DNA of 64,000 bases, from contig WHVA01000362.1 in the NCBI GenBank assembly GCA_015179125.1, positions 1 through 64,000 on the forward strand. The letters are read 5' to 3'. The translations under genes were made by a program, and so were the position numbers. This document shows positions 33,391-45,009 of the stretch, one piece after another. The notes beneath the pieces are model-generated. The model made no database searches and was not told the origin of the DNA. It saw only the letters and a program-made list of their open reading frames with translations. Source of the DNA: Gautieria morchelliformis (lineage: Eukaryota > Basidiomycota > Agaricomycetes > Gomphales > Gomphaceae). Position 1 is the stretch's first letter. Each line of letters begins with the position of its first letter.

Positions 33391-33445
33391 CTTATTAACA
33401 AAGGCCTATGACTCTCGCCAACCTCCCGCCGGGCAATCGTCTCCC

Positions 33446-36400
33446 GTGTTCACAAATCTACCCACGGAGTCTCATGACTCAATATCCGTTTCCCTAAGGC
33501 ATCTTCTTTTCACGCCGCCACAAATAGCGCGCACTCTCAAGGCTCTTAGCATTCCATCCCCGCTCACAACTTCACTCTTAGCGTCATCTCCCACGCCGCT
33601 AGATGCTGCCATATCCCATCTTCTTTTGTGTGTTCCAGAGTGTGATCTTCCCCCCAGGTTCTTAGCCCGTGGGGCGGGAGAATCTTTCGTTCAGTCTACC
33701 CACAAAGGTGTGTAATGACTGAGATATATATTTTGCTTGTGGATAGTATCCGACAAGGACATAACCGCCCCGTTTCTCACAAAATTTTTTGTTGACTGTA
33801 TTGTTATACAATATCCAGGCACGGAAGATCTGAACTCCAGATGGTTCCTTGAACGAGCTGTGAAGGAGGCCGGTTACCCAGAAAATGTCGTACGTTCTGT
33901 GTTGTTTCCTGCAGCTGTATCGGGAACTGGCGCTCCTTTGATGATGGACTGGGCTACACTTCTGGCCAGCCTGGGTCAAAGACTTGTTCTGGGTGAAGAC
34001 ACTGTAGGAGAAATGTTAGGCTCGGACTTCGACGTCGAGGAGAGAGACATACAACGTGCATCAGAATTTGCGGCTTTGGAGTCTGTCTATCCATCTGCAA
34101 CCCTCGTGGAGGGCAGCTCTCAGACTCCAAACACATCCATAGACGTCCCAGACCCTGTTATGTATTTCAACGTCCCCATCAGGAATTCGCCGTTGACTTT
34201 GCATATGGTTTTGCCCGCTTGGCATGCGTATCCCCTGTCAGCTAGCTCACCGCCTATGTATGTTTCTTCCAACAGCACCGCTGTGTCTGCTGGGGCTTCC
34301 TCCGGAACTGCTGTACCGCCATATGTCCGACTTCATCTTCTGGCTACCATTCTATCCTCGCCTATCGTCAAAGGTCGCGATAGTGGGGAGGGAATCGGCT
34401 TGATAGCTGCGGGTATTATCGAAGAGGAATGGGAGAAGATCCAAGCTCAGGGGCCCCCGGACGCTTCAGACGTCCTCCGGCATCTTGTGCGACCTGCAAC
34501 CGCATTGTCCGATCCACCTCTTGGTCCCGGACAGGCGCACGAGCCCATATCTAAGCTGGGGAAACAGCGCCAGCGAGGGCCGTCGTCGGCCCATGTTGGC
34601 GATGACCGAAGCGATGCTCAAATCCGTGTGGATTTTGAAGCGACACAGAAGAAAGAACAGTATCAATCGCTGCTCGAGGCCAGGATGAACCTGCCCGCGT
34701 GGAGAGCAAAGTCGGAATTTCTTCAGGCTTTCAAGGCCAACAGGGTGGTGGTATGTGTAGGGGAAACGGGATCCGGAAAGACAACACAAGTACCGCAATA
34801 CATTCTGGACGATTATCTCGCCACGCCGATGGCTCCCGATGCCCCCTCTCTGTCCCGATTGCAGATCATCGTTACCCAGCCTCGCAGAGTTGCTGCGCTT
34901 TCCGTGGCCTCCCGTGTTTCAGCCGAGCGTGGAGATGACGGCTCCGTTGGTTACACGATTCGAGGGGAAAGTAATGCGTCTCGGCGCACGAAAATCCTTT
35001 TCTGCACCACAGGTGTCGTCCTCCGGAGATTGACCGTTGGAAACGGCCTTGAAGGTGTCAGGGTGGTTGTGGTCGATGAGGTATGTGCGATCGTGCTCTT
35101 AACAGATTGTCTCATGCCCCGAAACAGGTCCACGAACGATCAGTCGACAGTGATTTCCTACTTTTAGAGCTCAGAGAAATTTTAAAGAAGGATAAACTAC
35201 TCAAAGTTGTTCTCATGTCTGCGACTATCAACCAGAAGACGTTTGTAGACTATTTCGGAGGAGCTGCACTAGTGGCCATCCCAGGACGGACATTTCCCGT
35301 TCGCGATTCGTACGTACAGTACCTTGTTCGCGTCCTCGTGGTGATCAACTTGCCAACCTTGCAACACAGATATCTTGAGGACATTATACCGCGTATATCC
35401 TACTCCCCGTCTTTCACGAGGCCGGCACAGAAACAAAGCGAGGATCAATTAAGATCCTTCCGACAGATGTATGAATCTGCAGGATTGGACGCTGCCAGCG
35501 TGCGAGCTCTCGAGGCCGTTACCCGCGCGGAGCGAATTGATTACCAAGTATGTGAAACCAACCTGTAGTCGAGCTGCTCACCGAATGAATCCTCGTCTTA
35601 TTAGCTCGTCACAGCCGTGGTCGCATTCATCGTTACTAACAAAGAACCTGGAGCAATCCTGATCTTCATGCCCGGTGTCCAGGAAATCAAACAATGTATC
35701 GACTCTCTAAAGAGCTCGGCTCGTCTCGGACCGACTGAAATATTCCCCCTCCACGCTAACCTGTCCTCCGCTGAACAGAAAGCTGTGTTCCGATCAACGC
35801 CCCGGCGAAAAATCGTCGTATCGACGAACGTAGCTGAAGTATGCACGGGAATGCTCGCTCCCCCTAATACTGCGCGCTCATTATCGTAATTCTAGACATC
35901 CGTCACCATCGACGACATCGTCTACGTTATCGACACGGGCAAAGTGAAGGAGACGTCGTATGATCCCGAAGGCGGGCTTTCGCGCTTGACAGAGATATGG
36001 GTGACGCAGGCCGCCGGGCGGCAGAGACGGGGGCGGGCAGGACGCACGCGGCCGGGAGAGTGCTTTAAGCTGTACACCAGGAAGCAGGAAGAAGACATGG
36101 GTGAGTTCCCCATTCCCGAGATACTGCGTGTGCCGCTGGAGTCCCTTTCGCTGGCGGTGAAGGCTGTGAGGGAGGATGAGGATGTGAAGGTGCGTCGGGT
36201 GGATCGTGTGGTTGATGCCTGGGCTTAGCGCCGTGCGGATAAGCTGTTTCTCGGGAAGGCTATCGACCCGCCGCAGAGCGCGGCGATGGAGAAGGCGTGG
36301 GCGGTATTACAGGAGCTGGGCGCCGTCGACGAAAATGGGAAACTGACGGCTCTGGGGCGACACATGGTTAGATTCCAGGCCACCGTACGTCCATGGCTCT

Positions 36401-37600
36401 ATGCTGAATTTTATTGTTGTAGGCCCTGTTGCCGGTGGACCTCCGGCTTGGCAAGATGCTTGTATTGGCCGCGATCTTTGGATGCTTAGACCCCGTCCTC
36501 ACCATTGCCGCATGCCTCTCTTGCAAGCCGCTTTTCCTCAGCCCTGTCGAGAGACGGGAGGAGGCGACTCGGTGCGCATGTACATTGCCGCGGTGCCTTG
36601 TATGCTAATTGTGGGAACAGAGCGCGCATGAAATTCATGACTGCGAACAGCGACTTGCTGACGGACGCGCATGCGTACGACGAGTGCATGAAAGCCCTCG
36701 CGCATGGCAGGAGCCAAGCACTGCGTGACTTCTGCGACGAGGTATGATGCTCCAGTTCTTTCACAGGCTGCTTTCATACAAATGCATGTTAGAATTTCAT
36801 CTCATACACGAGCGTGCGCGACATCGCCTCGCTTCGCGAAGACCTCTCCTCCGCGCTCCTCTCCGCCGGACTGATCTCGGGGCGCGGCGCCGGCAGCAGC
36901 ACCGCATCTCCCCCGCACCCGGCGCTGCTCAAGTCCATCGTCGCAGCGGGCCTGTACCCGCGGATCGCGCGCGTCACGCTCCCCGCCTCCGCTGTGAAAT
37001 TCGACAAGGTGCAGGCGGGCACGGTGCAGCGCGCGCAGGAGGCGCGGGAGTTCAAAATCTTGGATCTGGAGCCCCTGGACGGCTCCGGGGTGCGTGGGCA
37101 GCGCGTCTTCCTGCACCCGAGCTCGGTGCTCTTCGGGCAGGACAGGTGGAAGGAGCCGTTTCTGTGCTACTTCCGCAAGACGGTGACCACGAAGCCGTTC
37201 CTGCGGGATGCCACGGAGGTGAGTGGCTGCGCGAGTGTGGCACCGGTGTGGTTATTCATGAGTGCGACATGCAGGCACCGGTATTCGCGATACTGCTGTT
37301 TGGGGGCGCCATCACGATTAACCAGGTCGCGGGGGGGCTGAGCGTCGGCGGCCCAGGGGGAGCGGTGCGGGTGAGGATGAAGGCGTGGCCTCGGATCGGG
37401 GTGCTGGTGAATCAGCTGCGGTATGTGGGCACAGGCGTCGTCGGGGGTTGCTGTACGCTGAAAGTGATGCTCCTAGACAGTTGCTGGACGAGCAGCTTGG
37501 GGAGGCGCTGGAGGGGACGTTGGATGTGTTAGGGAGGGGGAATGTGGTGCTGGAGGCGATGCTGGCGATGTTGACGCGGGGGGGTGAGGTGGGTGGCTAG
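33446..37600 (+). CDS. RWD-domain DEAH-box RNA helicase (DHX57-like)
   Basis: ATP-dependent RNA helicase of the DEAH/RHA family; the closest known layout is DHX57 and its yeast relative YLR419W. Exons: 33446(or earlier)-33707, 33821(or 33769)-35080, 35128-35309, 35370-35547, 35605-35838, 35896-36189, 36229(or 36244)-36366, 36423-36571, 36621-36741, 36793-37218, 37275-37421 and 37477-37600. A UBA-like helix bundle (ARTLKALSIPSPLTTSLLAS) is followed by an RWD-like region (ASEFAALESVYPSATLVEG ... LTLHMVLPAW). Helicase motifs follow: I GETGSGKTTQ, Ia TQPRRVAA, II DEVHER, III SAT, V STNVAETS, VI QRRGRAGR. HA2 and OB-fold regions follow (FLGKAIDPPQ, GRHMALLPVDLRLGKM, LHPSSVLF). About 1330 residues. 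The first in-frame codon here is GTG; the true ATG is not identified and may lie in an upstream exon. Confidence 0.88.
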
Positions 37601-38953
37601 GGTGCTGGTGCACGCGGTGCAGTTGATAGACAACGTGTGTGGGCGTGCGTTGCACGTGGACGAGGCGAACATAGCATGCGTGATCCGAGAAGAGAATACG
37701 AGCAGCAGATGATGTCAACGGCGCATGTCCACAGTGAGCGAGCAGGGTGGGGCCCGCCAAGCACCCTGGCCTGCGGTGGCTGTCGCGCTTGGCAGTGATT
37801 GTCGAGCTCGCCGCCGACCGGAGTGTCGCAGCCGCTGTTCCCCCCGTCTCGGCCAAGATATGCAGGCACACCACCCTATCTTGGCGCGCGCCGTGGCCCG
37901 TGCCCCGTCTGGCACGCGCTGGGCACGCTCTCGGTGCTCGGCCGCGGCGCATACAGGTCCCTCGCCGGCTTGGCTCCGCGCTTGGCTCGGGGCGCGGCGG
38001 CCGCACGCGACCTCGGTTGCCGAGCTTGGCGTGGCTGAGCGGCGCCCCCGATCCGCCGAGATGTCCGCTGCGCATATACACATGTATCATCCGCTGGGCA
38101 TATATAAGCAGCCTTTGCTCGCGCCAGCTCTCGTTCCATCTTCCTGCTCTCGTTTCAGATCCATCATGTACTGCGCGAACGAATATATACCTCATCTCGG
38201 GGCTTCTGCTTTCTCGTCTCACTCAAGCAGCCTTCACGCACAAGAGAAAAACATTAATTGCATGCATTTTGACTTTAACTTTTCAGAGTATACCACAAAG
38301 CGATCGATCCACGACAGACGGACAGCGATAAACAACGACACGACGACACGACAAGACACGACAGGACCGGGATGGGAGAGCGACGGAAGGTGGGTAATGG
38401 GAGCCTGGGGCTCGGTGAGTACTGTGCCTGTGCACGATAGTATTTGTATATGCGAGGCACGGAAAGACCGTGCGTGAGCCGCAGGTATGACGGACGGCGT
38501 GAAACCAACCAGGCGCCGGACGAGCATCCAAAAAACAAGAAACGTGAAAAAAAAGAAAACCATGACACGACGACAAGAAACACGGAGGTCCATTGTAGTG
38601 CTAGGAAATGCGGCGATAGACATGATGGGCAGCGCCCGGCGGCGGCGGGCATGGATACATGGCCCCGAGGACTGTGGCAGATGGACATGGACAATGCGGG
38701 CAGACATAACATGGGATGGATGCGGGATGCGTCTAATAAACATTGATGGCGGGCGTGCATGCGATGGTGCGTGGAGGGGAGGGATGCGATGATCCGAGGC
38801 GGCGTGCGGACCCGCCTCTTTTGGGGGGGTATGGGTGGGAGGACGTAAAGAGGCCCGGGCGCGCGACTGGTGCAGCGATTCCCACGACGATAAAGGCGAC
38901 CCCGCGAGGTGCTGGCGACAGCAGTACGGAAAGCCGACCGTGGCCCGACCAGC
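37601..38953. other. Convergent intergenic region
   Basis: 1.35 kb between the ends of the helicase (+) and membrane-protein (-) genes. It is GC-rich at 37700-38060 and has many long but shadow-like frames in several phases. A TATATAAG motif near 38100 could mark a non-coding transcript. No homology or splicing pattern supports a gene. Confidence 0.35.
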
Positions 38954-41900
38954 CTACGGCTCATACCGCGGCAGCACCGCCGCGGTGGCGTCCACGTTCA
39001 TGTTCACGTCCGAGCGCGGTGCTCTCGCACCGACGCTTGTCCGAGTGCCCAACCCCGTCCCCGTCCCGATACCCGTCCGGGTCCCCGCTGTTCTTGCGCC
39101 AGCGGCCGCGATCGTCCCCGTTCTTGCTGGCATTCCCGCTCGCGACGCGGGTGCGGTGCCCGACGCGCCGCGACCTACCCCGGCCCCCGCTCGTGTCCCC
39201 TTCACAGGCCCCACCGCCACCTCTTCCGCCCCCTCGAACACGGTCCCCACCGAATGCAGCGAGGACGACGGTAGAGAGCCGCTCGACGCGGACGACACGA
39301 GCGACGGCGCGGAGGCCGATGCCAGCGACGGCAGCCGCGAGGACGCAAAGGCCTCGCCCTGTCCATATCCATGTCCATGCGCATCCGAGTCCACATCCGC
39401 ATCCGCATCCACATCCAACGCAGGCGCGCTAGCCACAGCCCCCCGCGCGCCATACGCCCCTACGCCGCCCAAGCCTTCAAACCCCTCCAGCGGCGGCGCG
39501 GACGGCCGCAGCGCCGGCGCAGCCCCAGCATGTCCGTATTCGTGTCCCGGGCTCGACGGGCGGAGCGGGGCGCCCGCGTCGCCCATGAGCCGCGCCGTGT
39601 GCGTCAGGTACGACGCGTACCCGACCCCGGCCGCCCCGTACGCTGCGAGGGGCGTGTGGGCGGGCGGCGCGGGGAGGCGGAGCGCGGCGCCGGCGGGCTG
39701 CGGCTCTGGGGCGGGACGCGCGTACTCCTCAAAGTCCTCCACACGCTCGTCCTCCCAGAGAGGCACGTTGGGCCGCGGGGACGTGGGCCTGGACTCGGCG
39801 GGCCGCCGTAGACGGTGGCGGCGGCGACGGCTGCGGCGGGTGTGCCTCGACGTTCCCGCTTCCGGGGCGGGCCCGTCCGACTCCGCGTCTGAGCCAGAAC
39901 TAGGCGCCGAGTGTTCCTCCGCCTCCCCCGCCGCCTCTTCCTCTCCCTCTGCCTCTTCAACCCCCATATCCTGCCGCTCCGCCGACCTCGCGGGAAGACC
40001 ACCCCCATCCGGTGCCGCAGGCGGCGCGCTCGCACCGCCCCACATGCGCGCTAAGACCGCCTTGTCGTCCGTCGCCACGTGCGCGCGGAGCGGGACGCCG
40101 TGCAGGGCCGGCGACGACGGCTCGCCCAGATGCCCCTCCGGTGCCGCACTATACCCGCCATACTCGTGCTCGTACGCGTCCAACACGACGCCGGCGCCGT
40201 CCCACGCCGCGGGCGCGGCGCCCTTCTCGTGGGCGTGTCCCCGCGGGCGCCCGTGGGCACCACCCGGCGGCGCACCATCCCCATCCCTCACGCGCCGCGA
40301 CACGTACGCGGGCGGGAGGGGCGGCGAGGGCGGTGGGGGCGGTGTCGGGGAGCGGAAATGCGCGGGGGGGAGCGTGTGCATGGGGGGGAGATGTGTGGGG
40401 GTGAGTTCGCCGGACGGCAGATGCGGCGCGGGATAGGGATATAAAGTCGGATCCGCGTACGGCAGGTCCGCCATGGAGAGCGGCGCGTTTGCGGGGTGGA
40501 GGGAGTCGCGGCTCGAGGACGGTTGTGGCGGCGCTTGTGGGTCCGGATGCGGGGAATGCGGACGTGCCCGCGGCGTCCCGCCGTCATCCAAGCTCCCCCG
40601 CGCATCGTCATCCATACGCTCGCCATCGGGAGCTTCACTCCCCGGCGCCTGCACCGAGCTTGGCGCAGACGGACCGCGACAGCGTCGTCTCCGCAGCCCC
40701 GAATGCGCGGCGTATCGCCGCCAGCGGTCCCAGAGGCGCTGTTTGCGGGTGGGGATGGGGTATGGGTCCAGCCTGGAGGCGGAGGATGTGCTCGTGCGCG
40801 GGGACGCTGGCAAAGGCGCCGCGGACAACGGCCTGTGTACAGCACACGTGCACACGTTTTGGCACAGACACTCCTCCTCCTCACTGTCGTCGAGTACACC
40901 CTTCTCGGCCTCGCCCGTGCACACCTCCCCGGGCGGCGGTTTTCGCCGCATGCTGCAGAACCTGGCCCACCGGGTCTGTGCGCGGCGGGGCTTGCCTCCT
41001 CGGCGGCCTGAAACGACGTCGTGCTTGCGCTTTGCCCTGCTTTGGCCCCTGCACAGGACGCCGCCCATCACCGCGGTGACAACGACCGCCAAAAGGATAC
41101 TGAGGCCGATGATGAGGGGTGTGTCGTAGAACTTTGTGTGCCCCGGGGTGGGCTGCCAGCCTGTGGGGAGGGAGCCGGTTATGTCGGCCGGATCTAGAGA
41201 AATGGATGAGCGGAGGCGCGGCGGGCTGGGAGATACATACTGAGATAGCTCCTGGTGGATGTGGAAGCGATCGAGCTGGGAGTCGGAGAGGGAGTCGGGG
41301 TCGTGCTGGGGTGACTGGCGTCGTCGAAGGCGAGGGCGGATTCGTGGGCGGGCGGGATTTGGGATGTGGATGAGGACGGCATTGCGGATGATGTTGCGGA
41401 TGCGGATGATGTTGATGCGGTGCTGTAGCTATGGTGGACCTGCAGGCGGGTTGGCGGTTAGGGTGTGTTGCGGGATGAAGCGCAGAGGGGATGCAGGCGA
41501 ACAGGAATGTCAGGCGAACGAGCAAAGGATGTAATGCAGACTGAACAGGGAAACAGAGAATGAATGGCTCTGACCTTACTCTTGCCATGGAGGGACCAGG
41601 ACACTGCGGGGTACCAGTGCCCGTCTGCGGACTGCTCGTACTTGATGGGCACGGGCAGGGAGGTGTATGTGGGCGATCCCGGGACAGCGCCTGGGGCGGC
41701 GTCGTCGTCGTCGTCGTCGTCGGTATCGGGTGCCCGTCTGTGCGCGGTGGGTGGTCGTGCGGGGTGTGCTGCTGGCGGTGTCGGTGTGGTGGTGGTCGTC
41801 GTGTCCTCGGTCGCCTGCTGCGCGGGGCTGCGACGGATCGGTGGTGGGGGCGCCGTGGCTGCGTCGGTGGGTGCGGTGGAGATGGTGGTGGCGGTGGGCT

Positions 41901-41991
41901 CGCGTCCTGGGACGGTGAGCTGGGTGCTGTCCTGGTGGGGGAGACGGCGAGTGGGTATGGACACGTGTGGGGCGCGATGGGCGCACGGCAA
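38954..41991 (-). CDS. Single-pass membrane protein with Ser/Thr/Pro ectodomain
   Basis: Exons: up to about 41991-41575, 41439-41241 and 41193-38954, giving close to 900 residues. The first exon is Thr/Pro/Ser-rich with a seven-Asp run and the segment YEQSADGHWYPAVSWSLHG. Exon 2 is Ser/Thr-rich. Exon 3 starts with GWQPTPGHTKFYDTPLIIG and one membrane helix (IIGLSILLAVVVTAVMGGV), followed by a basic stop-transfer (RGQSRAKRKH) and a 650-residue cytoplasmic tail rich in Pro, Ala, Ser and acidic patches. A Ser/Thr-rich exterior, one helix and a long tail resemble fungal wall-sensor or polarity proteins (Wsc/Mid2/Axl2 style), but this is layout only. No ATG or signal peptide was found in the first exon; the start is unresolved. 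Extreme GC content produces long shadow frames on the opposite strand. Confidence 0.6.
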
Positions 41992-42004
41992 TGCACGCAG
42001 TCTC

Positions 42005-42012
42005 TATTTATA
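42005..42012 (-). promoter_or_regulatory. TATA box upstream of the membrane-protein gene
   Basis: Read on the minus strand this is TATAAATA, placed just upstream of the first open codon of the gene ending at 38954. It would set transcription to begin about 30 bases downstream, within the frame called as exon 1, which supports the view that the start codon is either very close to the cap or in a differently spliced exon. Confidence 0.4.
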
Positions 42013-43600
42013 GCGCGCTATATATACAGCATGATTTTCCATTCCCGTCGAGGTATATTTAGCGAGCGCCCGGAGACTCCACGTCACGCGGACCGGCGAC
42101 TATGTATAGGCATCCCGTAATCTTCGGCTGTGGAGCAACATTACAAGTTATATATAGGGAGAACACCGAAGTCCAGCAGGTCAGCAGATTTAACTCAAAG
42201 CATACACTTATAATCAAATTCCCGTCGGCGGTGCTGGAGCGACGGTCTGGTGACGCGACTGTTATCGCCCGAGTGATCATGGCAATTATTTATCTGATCT
42301 GGCATCAGTCCATCAGCCAGTTACCAAGGTGCGATCAGCCATCGTGGGTCCACCTCATTGACTGTGATCTGCGGGTCCAGTACTCGGTGTCCGTCCCTGT
42401 TTCTCGTGCCTCGTGCGGCTTTCAGAAGTTCACAGATACAACTTAATTAAGGGCGGCGTCGCAGCCAGACAATGTCCGAGCTGTGCGTTCGTTGCGCCCG
42501 AGCTGCCCGCGCTGTCCGTCCGTGTCTTTCTTGTACTTCGATGCTCCATGCCTACCTCATCTATTTCTCCATATCCTAGCTATTCTCGCGCAAACAGCCC
42601 ATCGCGTCTCATCGACTGTCTGTACTGGCATCCAGAATATAGACATGGCCGACTACGGCCAGTTGCAACGAAGCTAGGCAGCGTGTCCTGCCATACGCCG
42701 GTATACGCGAGCGCGGCGCCCTGGATTGCGCTGGATTTTGCGAGAGATAGTCGACTGCCTGTACCGTGGCAGCAGTCCCGACGTCTTAGCAACGCGACGT
42801 GTGTATAGCTTCCGCTCAAAGCAGCTTACCAGGACTTATAGGAACATATCCGAGATTGCACGTCACATTAAGGTTCCGGAAGCGTGGCCCCCGTGTGTGT
42901 GCCACTGCCATCTCTTCAAGTCTCGGGGCGACGGACTGGAATATATATTGTACCCGTACTCCGACAGTTCTCAGATGCAGCCACCCGACCAATCGCACGA
43001 TCCTCTCCCTGTACGTTCTCAATGCTTAGAATTCGATGGACTCATAATCAACCAGGTTTACTCCATCAGCTGTATGAAGCTCATCCCTGCAGATGTGTAA
43101 ATGGGCGTTTGCGAATGTCACACTCGGAATGATGACCTGACATTCAGATTGCCCTCAAAGCGATGCTGCGTGACGCGTGCGTGGCGTACCTGGACTGCTG
43201 ACACCTCCAGATGCCTCACGCTCATATTAATAATCTATCCGCACGCGGAGGACAAAGGGCACTGTGCAGATAACCATGTACGCCTCGTCTCACATAGGCC
43301 GGTATATATAAACACTATTTATATGGGACGATCACACATTTCAGGCACCCGTGACTGCACAGCATTGCACAGCGTACAACTCACAATCCGCATATAGCCC
43401 TGTGTGTCGCATTCATCCGATCTCAACTTCACTTCGCTCAGGTAATATATTTAGATATAAAAAAAATATTTATGACGTGCGCCCCCCGCCCTCTTTTTAT
43501 ATAAGGAAGTCAATTCAGATGCACAATATATATAAGTATGTCATCTTTTTTCTTTTTTGAGTACTAGTACATGTAGTTATTCTTACTTGACACGCTAAAG
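42013..43600. other. Gene-poor interval
   Basis: About 1.6 kb with only scattered frames (for example 42413-42808 and 42726-43100, overlapping in several phases), none with recognisable motifs. It is AT-rich towards 43440-43560. Nothing else was identified. Confidence 0.35.
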
Positions 43601-43719
43601 CTGGCCGGTGGCCGAGCCCACACCCCTCCGTGGACAGGGTTGCCACAGAGTAGATGTTGAAGGAGAGGTCGTTATAGGGTGTCTCGGACAGGTCGTAGAT
43701 ACATTATATGAATGTAAAA

Positions 43720-44010
43720 GCTACGAAAAATGAGAAATAGGCTAGTTAGGGGCGAAGAATACGTTGGTTCCATCGCTCGGGCTTCCCCCAACCGAGTTTG
43801 TCGTCCAAAGTTTGCAAGAATGCTCTCCAACTCACGTGCGAAGGGCTTGTTTATGTCTGCAACATAGCTCCAGAGGGTGTATGCAACTGTAAGAGTTCAT
43901 GCATAAGCTTTTTGTCCATAATGTCGTCATCAATATCAGAGGGGCTTTTTGCATTGAGAAGAAGACGAGGCAGGAGACTCCTAGATCTAGCTGTTAAGCT
44001 GTAGGGTACT
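43720..44010 (-). pseudogene. Coding-like fragment of unknown gene
   Basis: On the minus strand two short blocks look protein-coding: LLPRLLLNAKSPSDIDDD then MDKKLMHELLQLHTPS in one frame, and NKPFARELESILANFG with RLGEARAMEPTYSSP in another. They may be exons or remains of a gene or transposon. Family not recognised. Confidence 0.25.
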
Positions 44011-44094
44011 TCAAGCTACACTATTTAAACTACAAGATAAGTCGGTAGTGAACAGTCAGGGGGCAGTACGACACAGTAAGTGTTAGGCATAGGA

Positions 44095-44139
44095 CTGAGT
44101 TTGAAGGGAGAAATGTATAGTTCTCCCCTTCAAACTCAG
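44095..44139. repeat. Perfect-looking 18-bp hairpin
   Basis: CTGAGTTTGAAGGGAGAA (44095-44112), an 8-base spacer, then its reverse complement with one extra C (44121-44139). A second smaller inverted repeat (AGAAGGGTG / CACCCTTCT, 44238-44246 and 44260-44268) lies 100 bp on. These could be the ends or stem of a small MITE next to the solo LTR. Confidence 0.6.
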
Positions 44140-44320
44140 ATGCCAGATTAGAGACGGTCACGTGACTGACTGATCATTGATGTACGGTTGAACTTACATA
44201 AGAACATGTGACAAGTTCAAATCAGGCTAGCTAAGATAGAAGGGTGTGATTGGTAATTGCACCCTTCTCTCCTTCACTCCATCATAGTGTAGCGTCGTGA
44301 ATTGTTTCTCTATGGTTCTG

Positions 44321-45003
44321 TGTTACGACCGTTCATTTCCGACTTCCGACCCTCAGTTCCGCCACTCCTTCCGCCCCTCCAATAGTTCCGCGCAACGTTC
44401 CGCCCCTCCGACATTTCCGACATTCCGCCCCTTGTACATTTCCCTTGTTCTTTCGACTCTATTACTCGGACCCACCGGACCCACCTCGCCATCCATCAAA
44501 ACCATATATCCGGTCACCCTTGTAGTTCGTTGTCAGATATGTTTTCCCGACCCCTTGTTCTTTGCCATTTGTTCTACCTTACCCTGAACCCCCCTTGTAG
44601 TCCCATTGTTCCCAATTAGTTAGTTCCCACACATTGTACTCGACTTCCGCTTCCTCCGGAATTTGCTTAGTACAACACCATTACTTGTTGCTCTGCGCTT
44701 TGTATAAAACCCCCCTCATGTATGTCTGTTATTCTGCAATCAGATAATCACCTTCGATACTTGATTTCCTTCGCTCCATCTCCTGTTCTTAGCACAGCGA
44801 GTCTAGCAAGATCTCAGTCTCTCCGTCTTCCGCTTTCCGCCTCAGTTCCGACTCAAGTTCCGACCAAACCTCTGGTCCAGTACTTTCCGACTTCCGGCTC
44901 ATTTCCGAAATACCTAGGACGATAGTTCATTGGGGGCGCAACCTATAAGTTGAAGCCGCTGTCCTTTCCAGTTCCGACTTAGTGGAAATCTCGATACGTA
45001 ACA
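44321..45003 (+). mobile_element. Solo LTR, 683 bp, TSD TTCTG
   Basis: Nearly identical to the LTR at 4882-5573 (TGTTACGACC...GATACGTAACA). Flanked by TTCTG at 44316-44320 and 45004-45008. The different duplications prove two independent insertions of one young family. It sits at the left border of the DIRS-like fossil. Confidence 0.85.
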
Positions 45004-45009
45004 TTCTGT

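Noticed and set aside
38835-40436. 533-codon plus-strand frame
   Set aside because: Very GC-rich shadow of the membrane-protein tail on the minus strand. Composition is biased and no exon structure is consistent with it.
42413-43132. Overlapping frames of 70-130 codons in the gene-poor interval
   Set aside because: They overlap in several phases, lack recognisable motifs and have no consistent splice pattern.
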